Assembly (NCBI GenBank): GCA_963783085.1
Contig: CAWAMJ010000008.1
Coordinates: 62,001 to 126,000 of the forward strand
DNA from: CAVYUC01 sp963783085
Lineage (GTDB): Bacteria > Bacteroidota > Bacteroidia > Bacteroidales > Prolixibacteraceae
DNA: 64,000 nt
Reading direction: 5' to 3'
Part shown: in pieces, positions 45,652-55,259 of the stretch
Layout of the letters: each line of letters starts with the position of its first letter
Numbering within the stretch: the stretch's first letter is position 1
The notes under the pieces: model-generated
What the model was told of the DNA's origin: nothing
Seen by the model: the letters and a program-made list of their open reading frames with translations, nothing else
Databases searched by the model: none
Position numbers and translations under genes: made by a program

Positions 45652-47163
45652 ATGAGTGACAGACTTTACATTTTCGACACAACCTTGCGCGACGGAGAAC
45701 AAGTTCCGGGTTGTCAGTTGAATACGGTTGAAAAGATTGAAGTCGCCAAAGCATTGCAGGAGTTGGGCGTCGATATTATCGAAGCAGGTTTCCCAATTTC
45801 CAGCCCGGGCGATTTCGAGTCGGTAGTTGAAATCTCGAAAGCGGTAACATGGCCAACGATTTGCGCCCTGACCCGCGCAGTGAAAAAAGACATCGACGTT
45901 GCCGCCGAATCACTAAAATACGCTAAAAAAGGACGTATCCACACCGGAATCGGGACATCATATTTTCACATTCACCGTAAGCTAAATTCCAATCCGGAAG
46001 AAATAATCGAAAGGGCTGTAGAGGCAGTTAAATACGCAAAAAAATATGTTGAAGACGTAGAATTTTACGCCGAAGATGCCGGCCGCACCGAAAATGAATA
46101 TCTGGCGCGGGTTATCGAGGCAGTTATCGAAGCTGGTGCAACGGTAGTAAATATCCCCGATACAACCGGGTATTGTTTGCCAACCGAATTCGGCGAGAAA
46201 ATCAAATATCTTGTGGAAAATGTAAAGGGTATTCACAAAGCCGTAATTTCCACGCATTGCCACAACGATTTGGGAATGGCTACTGCCAATACCGTTTCAG
46301 GAATTATGAACGGGGCGCGGCAGGCGGAAGTGACGGTGAATGGAATCGGCGAACGGGCCGGAAATACTTCACTGGAAGAAGTAGTTATGACTTTGAAAAG
46401 CCGTTATCAGGTACTGGGAATTGAAACCGGCGTCAACACAAAAAATATTTATCGCACAAGCAGGTTGGTTTCAACACTGATGAATATGCCGGTGCAGCCG
46501 AATAAAGCGGTTGTCGGCAGGAATGCATTTGCACATTCTTCCGGAATTCACCAGGATGGTGTTTTGAAACACCGTGAGAATTATGAAATCATGGATCCGG
46601 CAGATGTGGGGATCAACGAATCGTCGATTTTGCTGACGGCACGAAGCGGACGGGCTGCATTGAAACACCGTCTGGAGTTGCTGGGTTTTGAACTCGGCAA
46701 AGAAAAGCTGGACGAAATTTACGATGAATTCCTGAAGCTGGCCGACAAGAAAAAAGACATTCGTGATGATGATATTGCATTGCTGGTTGGCGATGCAACC
46801 CGTCAGGAACGAAGGATAAAACTCGACTTCCTGCAGGTGGTCACCGGAAAAAAACTGGTACCGATGGCAACGGTTCGCCTGGATATTGCCGGCGAAAAAT
46901 TCGATGCGACCTCATCGGGCAATGGCCCGGTGGACGCAGCTATCAAAGCCGTGAAACAAATCATTCACCGTCAGGTTTCCATCGAAGAATTTTTGGTGCA
47001 GGCAATCACCCGCGGGAGCGACGATATTGGAAAAGTGCACATGCAGGTGGAATACGAAGAATCCATATTCCATGGATTTGGCGCTCATACCGATATAATT
47101 ACGGCATCGGTGGAAGCATTTTTAGATGCCATTAATAAAATTCCTGTGAAAACAGAAGTATAG
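45652..47163 (+). CDS. leuA: 2-isopropylmalate synthase
   Basis: 503 residues. It condenses acetyl-CoA with 2-oxoisovalerate in the first leucine-specific step. The signature FDTTLRDGEQVPGCQL is at the N-terminus, with the metal-binding STHCHNDLGMATAN (H-x-H) and GNTSLEEVVM. The C-terminal about 120 residues form the allosteric LeuA dimer domain (VTGKKLVPMATVRLDIAGEK, ending FLDAINKIPVKTEV), the site of leucine inhibition. First structural gene of the operon, controlled by the attenuator upstream; 40 bp before leuC. Confidence 0.97.
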   Translation: MSDRLYIFDTTLRDGEQVPGCQLNTVEKIEVAKALQELGVDIIEAGFPISSPGDFESVVEISKAVTWPTICALTRAVKKDIDVAAESLKYAKKGRIHTGIGTSYFHIHRKLNSNPEEIIERAVEAVKYAKKYVEDVEFYAEDAGRTENEYLARVIEAVIEAGATVVNIPDTTGYCLPTEFGEKIKYLVENVKGIHKAVISTHCHNDLGMATANTVSGIMNGARQAEVTVNGIGERAGNTSLEEVVMTLKSRYQVLGIETGVNTKNIYRTSRLVSTLMNMPVQPNKAVVGRNAFAHSSGIHQDGVLKHRENYEIMDPADVGINESSILLTARSGRAALKHRLELLGFELGKEKLDEIYDEFLKLADKKKDIRDDDIALLVGDATRQERRIKLDFLQVVTGKKLVPMATVRLDIAGEKFDATSSGNGPVDAAIKAVKQIIHRQVSIEEFLVQAITRGSDDIGKVHMQVEYEESIFHGFGAHTDIITASVEAFLDAINKIPVKTEV

Positions 47164-47203
47164 TTATCATAAAAAAGATTTTAAAGAAAGTGTAGCATAA
47201 AAT

Positions 47204-48601
47204 ATGGAAGCAAAAACATTATTCGACAAAATTTGGGACGCACATGTGGTGCGAACAGTGGAAAGTGGCCCGGATGTATTGTATATCGACCGTCATTTGA
47301 TCCACGAAGTAACCAGTCCGGTCGCATTTCTTGGCTTAAAAAACCGCGGCCTGAAAGTTTTTCGTCCGGAAAAAACCACAGCAACTCCCGATCATAATGT
47401 TCCCACCCAGCAGCAACATCTTTCCATCGTCGATGAGCTTTCGCGCCACCAGGTGGAAATGTTGAAAAGCAATTGTGCAGAACATGGAATTACCTACCAC
47501 GATTTGCAGTCGGAAGGCCATGGCATTGTGCATATTATCGGCCCGGAAATGGGTTTAACACAACCTGGAATGACGATTGTTTGCGGCGACAGCCATACTT
47601 CCACACACGGAGCTTTCGGCGCCATCGCTTTTGGAATCGGTACCAGCGAAGTGGAAATGGTTTTGGCAAGCCAGTGCATTATGCAGCCCAAACCAAAGAA
47701 AATGCGAATTACCGTGAACGGCGATTTGGGAAAAGGAGTAACGGCAAAAGACATTGCATTGTACATTATTTCGCAGATTTCTACCAGCGGCGGAACCGGC
47801 CATTTTATTGAATATGCCGGTTCGGCCATCACCAGCCTGAGCATGGAGGGCCGGATGACGCTTTGTAACCTGAGTATTGAAAGCGGCGCCCGTGGCGGAA
47901 TGATTGCACCAGACGAAACTACGTTTGAGTATGTAAAAGGTCGTGAATTCGCTCCAAAAGGGAAAGAGTGGGACAATGCACTGGCGCAATGGAAGGAACT
48001 GAAATCGGAGGAAGGTGCAGTTTTCGATACGGAATATACCTTTGATGCTGCCGATATCGAGCCGATGATTACTTACGGTACAAATCCGGGGATGGGATTG
48101 GGCATTTCGAAATCAATTCCGAAAGCCAGCGGCAACGGAAGCGATAAAAAGACCATCGAGAAATCACTGGCATATATGGGATATAATGAAGGTGACCCGA
48201 TGATTGGCAAACCTGTCGATTATGTTTTTCTGGGAAGTTGCACCAATGGTCGTATTGAAGATTTCAGGGCTTTTGCTCAGTTTGTGAAAGGAAAGAAAAA
48301 AGCGTCCAACGTGCATGCATGGCTGGTTCCGGGTTCAAAACGGGTTGAAAACCAGATTCGTGAAGAAGGTCTCATTAGTATTTTGGAAGAGGCTGGGTTT
48401 GAGCTCCGTCAGCCGGGTTGTTCGGCATGCCTGGCCATGAACGAAGACAAAATCCCGGAAGGGAAATATGCAGTTTCCACCACCAACCGGAATTTTGAAG
48501 GCCGCCAGGGACCGGGAGCAAGAACAATGCTGGCAAGTCCGCTTACGGCAGCCGCTGCGGCAGTTACCGGTGTGGTCACCGACCCGAGGGAAATGATGTA
48601 A
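47204..48601 (+). CDS. leuC: 3-isopropylmalate dehydratase large subunit
   Basis: 465 residues, of usual size. Aconitase-family enzyme that isomerises 2- to 3-isopropylmalate. Cluster-binding cysteines are seen in LGSCTNGRIEDF and in QPGCSACLAMNED (C-x-x-C), and the substrate region GDSHTSTHGAFGAIAFGIGT is intact. It works as a heterodimer with LeuD, encoded next. Gap to leuA 40 bp and to the leuD ATG 114 bp. Confidence 0.97.
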   Translation: MEAKTLFDKIWDAHVVRTVESGPDVLYIDRHLIHEVTSPVAFLGLKNRGLKVFRPEKTTATPDHNVPTQQQHLSIVDELSRHQVEMLKSNCAEHGITYHDLQSEGHGIVHIIGPEMGLTQPGMTIVCGDSHTSTHGAFGAIAFGIGTSEVEMVLASQCIMQPKPKKMRITVNGDLGKGVTAKDIALYIISQISTSGGTGHFIEYAGSAITSLSMEGRMTLCNLSIESGARGGMIAPDETTFEYVKGREFAPKGKEWDNALAQWKELKSEEGAVFDTEYTFDAADIEPMITYGTNPGMGLGISKSIPKASGNGSDKKTIEKSLAYMGYNEGDPMIGKPVDYVFLGSCTNGRIEDFRAFAQFVKGKKKASNVHAWLVPGSKRVENQIREEGLISILEEAGFELRQPGCSACLAMNEDKIPEGKYAVSTTNRNFEGRQGPGARTMLASPLTAAAAAVTGVVTDPREMM

Positions 48602-48715
48602 AAGCCCCCGAATCAGCGAAGGGGGAAACAAAAAACATTGTGAAAAACGAAATTAAATTTGAAACTACTCTCACCATTTCCCTTGGGGAGGATGGAGGGG
48701 CTAATTATAATTAAT

Positions 48716-49306
48716 ATGGCATACGATAAATTCAGCAAAATAAAATCTACGGCAGTACCCGTGCCGATTGAAAATGTGGATACCGACCAGATTATTCCGG
48801 CCCGGTTTCTGAAAGCGGTTGAACGAAAAGGTTTTGGCGACAACCTTTTTCGCGACTGGCGTTACAACAAAGATGGAAGTCCAAAAGAAGGATTCCCGTT
48901 GAACGATCCAAAATATTCAGGAAAAATACTGGTGGGAGGAAAAAACTTCGGAAGCGGTTCCAGCCGTGAACATGCTGCCTGGGCCATTTACGACTACGGA
49001 TTCCGGGTAGTGGTTTCCAGCTTTTTTGCAGATATTTTCAAAGACAATTCATTAAACAACGGACTTCTGCCCGTTGTTGTAACACCGGAATTTCTTCAGA
49101 AAATTTTTGATGAAATCGATAAAAATCCGGATACGCTTTTCGAAGTTGATTTGGAAAAACAAACATTTACCATTACCTCAACAGGTGAAACGGCAGAGTT
49201 CGAAATCAATCAGTATAAAAAACATTGTTTGCAAAACGGGCTCGACGATATTGATTACCTCGTGGAAATGCGCGGGGAAATAGCAGCGTTTGAATCAGGA
49301 AGATAA
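48716..49306 (+). CDS. leuD: 3-isopropylmalate dehydratase small subunit
   Basis: 196 residues from the ATG at 48716 (MAYDKFSKIKSTAVPVPIEN), preceded by GGAGGATGGAGGGG about 15-30 bp upstream; the frame extends to 48659 but that part lacks family sequence. The family blocks DTDQIIPARFLKAVERKGFG, GSGSSREHAAWAIYDYGFRV and NGLLPVVV are present. It forms the swivel domain of the dehydratase with LeuC. Confidence 0.96.
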   Translation: MAYDKFSKIKSTAVPVPIENVDTDQIIPARFLKAVERKGFGDNLFRDWRYNKDGSPKEGFPLNDPKYSGKILVGGKNFGSGSSREHAAWAIYDYGFRVVVSSFFADIFKDNSLNNGLLPVVVTPEFLQKIFDEIDKNPDTLFEVDLEKQTFTITSTGETAEFEINQYKKHCLQNGLDDIDYLVEMRGEIAAFESGR

Positions 49307-49354
49307 TTATTTCCTGTTTTTAAACCGGGACGGATAAAGTAAAAAAAGAAAAGA

Positions 49355-50940
49355 ATGACAGGCAGAACAGTTGAAATGTCGGGCAAACGCCTGACAATAA
49401 TGGATACCACCCTTCGCGACGGCGAACAAACTTCCGGAGTTTCGTTCAGTGAAGGGGAAAAACTCAGTGTGGTGAAAGTATTGCTCGATGATGTAAAAGT
49501 CGATCGTATTGAAATTGCTTCGGCACGGGTTTCGGAAGGCGAATTTAAAGGCGCAAAGAGAGTTTTACATTGGGCAGCACAAAAAGGCCATCTCGAAAAA
49601 ATTGAAATCCTCGGGTTCGTCGATGGCGCAATATCGCTGCAATGGATTGCCGATGCTGGCGGGAAAGTTATAAACCTGCTCTGCAAAGGTTCCTACAAAC
49701 ACGTAACCGAACAACTCCGGAAAACTCCGGAACAGCATTTGGCCGACATAAAAAAGGTGCTCGATAATGCTGATAAAATGGGCATTAAAGTGAACATTTA
49801 CCTCGAAGACTGGTCAAATGGAATGCGAAGTTCAAAAGATTACGTTCATTTTATGGTTTCGAACCTGAAAAATGAAAAAATCGAACGAATCATGCTACCC
49901 GATACGCTTGGAATTCTCGACCCGGACGAAACGTATGAATTTTGCCGCGAAATGATTGAAAGCTATCCCGATGTGGATTTCGATTTTCACGCCCATAACG
50001 ATTACGATTTGGCCATTGCCAATGTTTTTCATGCAATAAAAGCAGGAATCAGGTGTGTTCATACTACAGTGAATGGTTTGGGTGAACGGGCAGGAAATGC
50101 ACCGCTTTCGAGCGTAATTGCCACCATTAAAGACCACCTGAAAATGAAAACCAACGTCAACGAAACCCAGTTGAATAAAGTTTCGAAACTGGTGGAATCG
50201 TTTTCAGGAATCCGGATTCCGACAAATAAACCGCTGATTGGCGAATTTGTATTTACCCAATGCAGCGGTATTCATGCCGACGGTGACAGTAAAAATAATC
50301 TCTATTTTAACGAATTGTTACCCGAGCGTTTTGGAAGAATCAGGCAATATGCCCTTGGCAAAACTTCCGGAAAAGCAAACATCAAAAAGAACCTCGAGGA
50401 ACTGGGAATTGAACTCGATGCCGAATCGCTTAAAAAAGTTACGAACCGGATTATTGAGCTCGCGGACGAAAAAGAAACAATTACCAACGAAGATTTACCG
50501 TACATCGTTTCCGATGTCCTGAAAAGTGAACTTGTTGAGCAAAGAATAAAAGTTTTGAATTATTCAGTTACCCACACCATGGGTTTGCGACCGGTTGCCA
50601 ACATTGCCATTGAAATTGATGGCAAAATTTACGAAGAATACAGCGATGGCGACGGCCAGTACGATGCTTTTATGAAAGCGCTGCGAAAAGTCTACAAAAA
50701 GTTGGGCAAATCTATTGCCAAAACTGGTTGATTACGTGGTGACCATCCCGCCCGGCGGAAAAACCGACGCACTGGTGGAAACCGTTATCACCTGGCAAAA
50801 CGGCCGCGAATTCAAAACCAAAGGCCTCGATCCGGATCAGAAGCAGTGCAGCAATTAAAGCAACAATTCGGATGCTGAATATCATTGAAAATGAGTTTAA
50901 ACCAGGGATGCTGGATAAGATAATGAATAGCATTGCTTAA
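49355..50940 (+). CDS. Second LeuA-family synthase (isopropylmalate/citramalate type), frameshifted near 3' end
   Basis: An alpha-isopropylmalate synthase-family protein: TIMDTTLRDGEQTSGVSFSE, the metal-binding DFDFHAHNDYDLAIANV, and TVNGLGERAGNAPL. It ends early at 50731 in the opened frame, but the expected C-terminal regulatory domain continues in other frames: VDYVVTIPPGGKTDALVETV at 50727-50790 and AAIKATIRMLNIIENEFKPG up to a TAA at 50938. Two single-base insertions (about 50717 and 50841-50847) restore the whole. Whether it makes isopropylmalate, citramalate or another acid cannot be told from the sequence; the position between leuD and leuB is usual in Bacteroidota. Confidence 0.85.
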
Positions 50941-50995
50941 AAATCATTACATGCAATTTAGCGGCAATTAATTACATTTGTAAAAAATTACTCAA

Positions 50996-51242
50996 ATGAA
51001 GGCAGTTGAAATAAATGCAAAGACGGATAGATCAGGACATCTGAAAGTTGATATTCCTTTAAATAAGAGCAATCAAAAATTCGGTTATTATTCTGTTAGA
51101 TGAAGATGAAGAATATCACTGAAGATGAGTCAACAATGGCTATATTCTCTATCCGAAAATCCGGCATTCGATTTTCTTAAATGATCCGAAAGAAGATGTT
51201 TATACGTTAAATGACGGTGAGCCTGTTGATGATGAAAAATAG
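50996..51242 (+). pseudogene. Antitoxin gene of a MazF/PemK-type module, multiply frameshifted
   Basis: The start (MKAVEINAKTDRSGHLKVDI) is in frame and resembles small antitoxins that precede PemK/MazF-like toxins in Bacteroidota. To keep the reading (VIILLDEDEEYH, then QQWLYSLSENPAFDFL, then NDPKEDVYTLNDGEPVDDEK) the frame must change at about 51080, 51119, 51129 and 51179, each like one extra base. The final TAG at 51240 overlaps the toxin start. Not translatable as it stands. Confidence 0.7.
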
Positions 51243-51566
51243 CATTGTTCTTGTTCCTTTCCCGTTTGACGATTTCTCTTCGATGAAAGTTCGGCCAGCT
51301 TTATGTTTAACCTCAGAGATAGGCAAATTTGATCACCTCGTTGTTTCTTTTATTTCCAGCAATATCAATCAACACATAACGAAATACGATATTTTATTGG
51401 AAAAAGAGAATCCTCTTTCACAGGGAACTGGCCTTCATTTTGATTCAGTAATTAAACTCCATCGAATGGTTACCATTCCAAAGTGGTTAATAAAAAGGAA
51501 GATTAGGAAAAATTAATTCAGAAGTTTCCGAGCCTCATTGAAAAGAAATTTAAAAAATTTGTTTGA
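51232..51566 (+). pseudogene. MazF/PemK-like toxin gene, frameshifted at the 3' end
   Basis: From the ATG at 51232 (MKNSIVLVPFPFDDFSSMKV, RPALCLT) the toxin reads normally through VVSFISSN, GLHFDSVIKLHRMVTIPKWL to an early TAA at 51514. The expected end, KINSEVSE then LIEKKFKKFV, follows in two other frames up to a TGA at 51564, again as if two bases had been inserted (A-run at 51508-51512 and about 51530). MazF/PemK proteins cut mRNA; the core fold is intact, so activity of the truncated form cannot be excluded. The pair sits between two leucine genes. Confidence 0.7.
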
Positions 51567-51587
51567 AATCGAATAAATTAAAACATA

Positions 51588-52817
51588 ATGAAACTAAAAA
51601 TTGCAGTACTTCCCGGCGACGGAATAGGGCCTGAAATTGTGGAACAGGCCATGAAAGTAATAAAAGCCGTTGCCCAAAAATTTAATCACGAAGTAAATTA
51701 TGAATACGGAATAACCGGCGCTGCCGCCATCGACAAGGTGGGCGACCCCTACCCTGCCGAAACGCATGAATTATGCATGAATTCAGATGCGGTGCTGTTT
51801 GGCGCAATTGGCGACCCGAAATTCGATAATAATCCCAAAGCGCCAGTGCGACCGGAACAGGGATTGCTGGCCATGCGGAAAAAACTCGGTTTGTATGCCA
51901 ACATTCGCCCTGTGGAAACTTTTAAGTCGCTTTTGCATAAATCGCCGTTGCGCCGCGAACTGGTGGAAGACGCCGATTTTGTTTGCATCCGGGAACTTAC
52001 CGGCGGGATTTATTTTGGTGAAAAAGGACGGAAAGACAACGGAAATACCGCTTTCGACACCAACACATACACCCGCGAAGAAATCGAGCGAATTCTGAAA
52101 CTGGGATATGAGTTTGCAGCCAAACGCCGGAAGAAACTGACGGTTGTCGACAAGGCAAACGTTTTGGAAAGCTCCCGTTTGTGGCGCGAAGTGGCACAGG
52201 AAATGGCTCCGAATTATCCTGACATCAGAACCGAATTCATGTTTGTGGATAATGCTGCCATGCAAATCATTCAGTGGCCGAAAAACTTCGATGTGATGGT
52301 GACCGAAAATATGTTTGGCGATATTCTCACCGATGAAGCCAGCGTGATTACCGGTTCGCTCGGATTATTGCCATCGGCTTCCATTGGAATCCACACTTCG
52401 GTTTTTGAGCCCATTCATGGTTCTTATCCGCAGGCGGCAGGAAAAGATATTGCCAACCCGATTGCTACCATCCTTTCGGCTGCCATGATGTTTGAATATG
52501 CTTTCAACTTGATGGACGAGGGAAAAATCATTCGCGATGCGGTTGCCGCTTCATTGGAAGAAGGTTTTGTTACCGAAGATATTGCACAGGGCCAGGCTTA
52601 TAAAACTTCGCAGGTTGGCGACTGGATTGCACACTGGATTAAAACGGGTGACGCGGTTTTTAACCGCGTTAATTTCCCGGTATTCATAAACAAGATTAAC
52701 CGGTTCCATTTGCGGATATTTTCGACTTTTCATTTCTGCTTTTACCGGATATCCATCCGGATCATACTCATACGAAATATCAAATTCTGGAGGAAGGCTG
52801 CTCGATATCATATTTAA
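51588..52817 (+). CDS. leuB: 3-isopropylmalate dehydrogenase, with unusual C-terminal extension
   Basis: Oxidative decarboxylation of 3-isopropylmalate with NAD+. Family sequence runs from VLPGDGIGPEIVEQAM through RELTGGIYFGEKGR, MFVDNAAMQIIQWPKNFDVM and NMFGDILTDEASVITGSLGL to SQVGDWIAHWI, where LeuB normally ends (about residue 350). The frame then continues about 60 more residues through a hairpin at 52651-52669 into sequence antisense to the next gene, up to a stop at 52815. That tail is not LeuB sequence; either the stop was lost or it is not used because transcription ends at the hairpin. Confidence 0.9.
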   Translation: MKLKIAVLPGDGIGPEIVEQAMKVIKAVAQKFNHEVNYEYGITGAAAIDKVGDPYPAETHELCMNSDAVLFGAIGDPKFDNNPKAPVRPEQGLLAMRKKLGLYANIRPVETFKSLLHKSPLRRELVEDADFVCIRELTGGIYFGEKGRKDNGNTAFDTNTYTREEIERILKLGYEFAAKRRKKLTVVDKANVLESSRLWREVAQEMAPNYPDIRTEFMFVDNAAMQIIQWPKNFDVMVTENMFGDILTDEASVITGSLGLLPSASIGIHTSVFEPIHGSYPQAAGKDIANPIATILSAAMMFEYAFNLMDEGKIIRDAVAASLEEGFVTEDIAQGQAYKTSQVGDWIAHWIKTGDAVFNRVNFPVFINKINRFHLRIFSTFHFCFYRISIRIILIRNIKFWRKAARYHI

Positions 52818-53468
52818 ATAAGAGGAGTAAACCGGATTATTCACCTGTCTGATATCGGCATGTTGGGTAAAGGTATAACCGTTTAACAGGTTTACGCCGG
52901 TAGCATTGTGCGGATTCACTTCTGCATCGTACCGGAACTTAATTTCAATCAAATTAAAATCAGATTCAGTGCCGGCGGGTCGTACATTTTTTTCCAGTGT
53001 ATTCCCTCTGGAATCGTATTTATAACTGATATATTCCAGAATTTCCCCTTCATTTGAATAAACGATTCCTTTACTGATTTTTCCGTTTTTGTATTGAAAC
53101 TCCGTTTTCTCGTTCCAAACATAATCGCTCTCCGGAGATTCGTTGTGAATATTTTGGGTGATTAACTGCCCCGCCGGATTGTAGGAATAGGTTGTTACAT
53201 TGTATCCGTTCCTTTTTTCAACAATCTTTCCTTTGTCATCATAACTATATGTTTCAACTGTAGTTTGAGATTCCGGAAAAAAATTCCCGATTTGAATTAA
53301 CCGGTTTAAACTGTCGTATTTGAATTCAGACCTGAATGCAGAATGCTCATCGGTTCTTGTCACAGAAATTAAAAGCTTGTTCAATTCAGGATAATCATAA
53401 ACAAACAATTCTTCTTTTTCACAGGAAAACAGGAGTAAAAGTACCGATAGAAATAATGAATGTTTCAT
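52551..53468 (-). CDS. YD/RHS-repeat lipoprotein-like protein
   Basis: 305 residues as open frame. The N-terminus is a lipoprotein signal (MKHSLFLSVLLLLFSC, Cys16). The body has YD-type repeats: FKYDSLNRLIQIGNFFPESQ, YSYDDKGKIVEKRNGYNVTT, YSYNPAGQLITQN, YKYDSRGNTLEKNV, YEYDPDGYPVKAEM. These small YD-repeat lipoproteins are common in Bacteroidota and of unknown function. The last about 40 residues (after VNLVYEYREIN) run through the hairpin and across the antisense of leuB and are unlikely to be real; the functional end is probably near 52680. Confidence 0.75.
   Translation of the reverse strand: MKHSLFLSVLLLLFSCEKEELFVYDYPELNKLLISVTRTDEHSAFRSEFKYDSLNRLIQIGNFFPESQTTVETYSYDDKGKIVEKRNGYNVTTYSYNPAGQLITQNIHNESPESDYVWNEKTEFQYKNGKISKGIVYSNEGEILEYISYKYDSRGNTLEKNVRPAGTESDFNLIEIKFRYDAEVNPHNATGVNLLNGYTFTQHADIRQVNNPVYSSYLNMISSSLPPEFDISYEYDPDGYPVKAEMKSRKYPQMEPVNLVYEYREINAVKNRVTRFNPVCNPVANLRSFISLALCNIFGNKTFFQ
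52651..52669. terminator. Hairpin between convergent leuB and the YD-repeat gene
   Basis: ACGCGGTT (52651-52658) pairs perfectly with AACCGCGT (52662-52669) around three T. It could stop transcription from both sides; the T-tract afterwards is weak. Confidence 0.55.
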
Positions 53469-53708
53469 AAGAATGCGGTTATAAATTATCAGACGGTAAT
53501 AGCCGAAAAAGGTTGCGTCTTGCGTGATGCGATTTATAACATTGCTTCCGGCGATTGTGCAGCAGGAACCTCAACGAAGCAATTTGCATCCGTAACTTAG
53601 CAATCCAACAATTGAAATTCCCCGGTATTACTGAATTGAATCCACTCTCCCTGCTTTTGAACGGAGGTATCGAACCAGACTTCCAAACAACTCCCGCGCA
53701 ATATTCGT

Positions 53709-53716
53709 TATCTTTG
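53709..53716 (+). promoter_or_regulatory. Probable ilvA promoter -7 box
   Basis: TATCTTTG fits the Bacteroidota -7 consensus TAnnTTTG and lies 16 bp before the chosen ilvA ATG at 53732, giving a very short leader. It is one reason to prefer that start over the frame opening at 53555. Confidence 0.5.
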
Positions 53717-53731
53717 CACAAAACAATTGGA

Positions 53732-54994
53732 ATGAATTCAACACAATCCTGGTTCCCGCAGTTGCAGGACATTACAAAAGCAAAAATAAATTTAAGCGAC
53801 GTAGTTAAGCAAACGCCGCTGCAAAAAAACCTGAATTTATCGGAAGAATTTCAGGCCAGTGTTTTATTGAAAAGGGAAGATTTACAGGCTGTTCGTTCCT
53901 ACAAAATTCGCGGGGCATACAACAAAATTGTTCATTTAACACAAGAAGAACTGCAAAACGGCGTGGTTTGTGCCAGTGCCGGAAATCATGCTCAGGGAGT
54001 GGCTTTTTCATGCCGGAGATTAGGGATTAAAGGGAAAATTTACATGCCGGCTACAACGCCGAAACAGAAAATCCGGCAGGTTGAAATGTTTGGGAAAGAA
54101 AACGTGCAGGTGATTTTGGTTGGCGATACATACGATGCGGCTGAATCGGCGGCAAAGGAAGATTGCAAAATCACAGGAATGGCATTTATTCATCCTTTCG
54201 ACGATCCGCAAATTATCGAGGGACAGGCAACTGTCGGTCTGGAAATTTTACAGGATTCCAAAGAACAAATCGACTATATTTTTATTCCGGTGGGTGGCGG
54301 CGGACTGGCAGCCGGTGTTGGCGCCTATTTCAAACAGTTGAACCCGCAAACCAGAATCATAGGCGTGGAACCTGCGGGCGCGCCATCCATGAAACGATCT
54401 CTGGAAGCGGGAAAAGTGGTAGAACTGGAAACCATCGACAAGTTTGTTGACGGCGCGGCGGTGCAAAAGGTTGGAGAAACTACATTCGAAATCTGCCGGA
54501 AAGTTATCGACGAAATTGTTACCGTTCCTGAGGGCCGGATTTGCACTAAAATTCTGGAATTGTATAACCGCGATGCCATTGTTGTGGAACCGGCCGGGGC
54601 TTTATCGATTACAGCACTCGATCAGTTCCGCGAAAAAATCAGGGGAAAAAATGTGGTTTGTATCGTTAGCGGGAGCAACAACGACATTACCCGTACCGAA
54701 GAAATTAAAGAGCGCTCACTGCTTTACGAAGGTTTGAAACATTATTTCATTGTCCGGTTTCCGCAGCGTTCCGGAGCGCTCCGCACGTTTGTGGATGTTG
54801 TGCTCGGTCCTAATGACGATGTAACCCACTTCGAATATTCTAAAAAAACCAACCGCGAAAAAGGCCCGGCAGTCATCGGAATCGAAGTCCAGAAAAAAGA
54901 AGATTATTTCGGCCTCGTTCAGCGCATGGAGGAAAATGGTTTTGTATATGAATACCTGAATGAAAAACCCGATTTGTTCCAGTTTTTAATTTGA
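53732..54994 (+). CDS. ilvA: Threonine ammonia-lyase (threonine dehydratase)
   Basis: Converts threonine to 2-oxobutanoate for isoleucine. From the ATG at 53732 (MNSTQSWFPQLQDITKAKIN) it has 420 residues: the PLP-lysine motif VRSYKIRGAYNK, ASAGNHAQGVAFSCRRLGI, the phosphate loop PVGGGGLAAGVGAYF and VSGSNNDITRTEEI. A C-terminal ACT-like regulatory domain is present (HYFIVRFPQRSGALRTFVDV, ending EYLNEKPDLFQFLI), shorter than in E. coli IlvA, as in Bacteroidota. The open frame starts at 53555 but the first 59 residues are not family sequence. It is independently transcribed. Confidence 0.95.
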   Translation: MNSTQSWFPQLQDITKAKINLSDVVKQTPLQKNLNLSEEFQASVLLKREDLQAVRSYKIRGAYNKIVHLTQEELQNGVVCASAGNHAQGVAFSCRRLGIKGKIYMPATTPKQKIRQVEMFGKENVQVILVGDTYDAAESAAKEDCKITGMAFIHPFDDPQIIEGQATVGLEILQDSKEQIDYIFIPVGGGGLAAGVGAYFKQLNPQTRIIGVEPAGAPSMKRSLEAGKVVELETIDKFVDGAAVQKVGETTFEICRKVIDEIVTVPEGRICTKILELYNRDAIVVEPAGALSITALDQFREKIRGKNVVCIVSGSNNDITRTEEIKERSLLYEGLKHYFIVRFPQRSGALRTFVDVVLGPNDDVTHFEYSKKTNREKGPAVIGIEVQKKEDYFGLVQRMEENGFVYEYLNEKPDLFQFLI

Positions 54995-55229
54995 GCCGGA
55001 AAAACTCCATCTTCATTTTTTCAAAAGGGAATCAAATTATTTTATATACGACCAGCTATTTCAATAAAACAAATTGGTGTCCTGAATATGGGTAAAATTG
55101 AAAGTAACCCGTTACATTCGTCGTTCCCTGCCCGACAAGTCAGGCGGGCGTAAAAACGCAATATTTTCAGCGAAACCGAATATCCCAAAAAATAAGTTGA
55201 CTATTTCCGAAAATATATTTTTATTTCTT

Positions 55230-55237
55230 TAACTTTG
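55230..55237 (+). promoter_or_regulatory. Probable promoter -7 box of the membrane protein/regulator genes
   Basis: TAACTTTG fits TAnnTTTG, 23 bp before the ATG at 55260. It overlaps the left half of the palindrome at 55233-55247, so a protein bound there would block the promoter. Confidence 0.6.
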
Positions 55238-55247
55238 CATTTCAAAG
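55233..55247. promoter_or_regulatory. 15-bp palindromic operator, copy 1
   Basis: CTTTGCATTTCAAAG is a palindrome around a central T with one mismatch, flanked by A and T that extend it to 17 bp. Almost the same 15-mer (one base different) recurs at 56199-56213. It overlaps the promoter of the operon that encodes a winged-helix regulator. Confidence 0.65.
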
Positions 55248-55259
55248 TACTTTTAAAAG

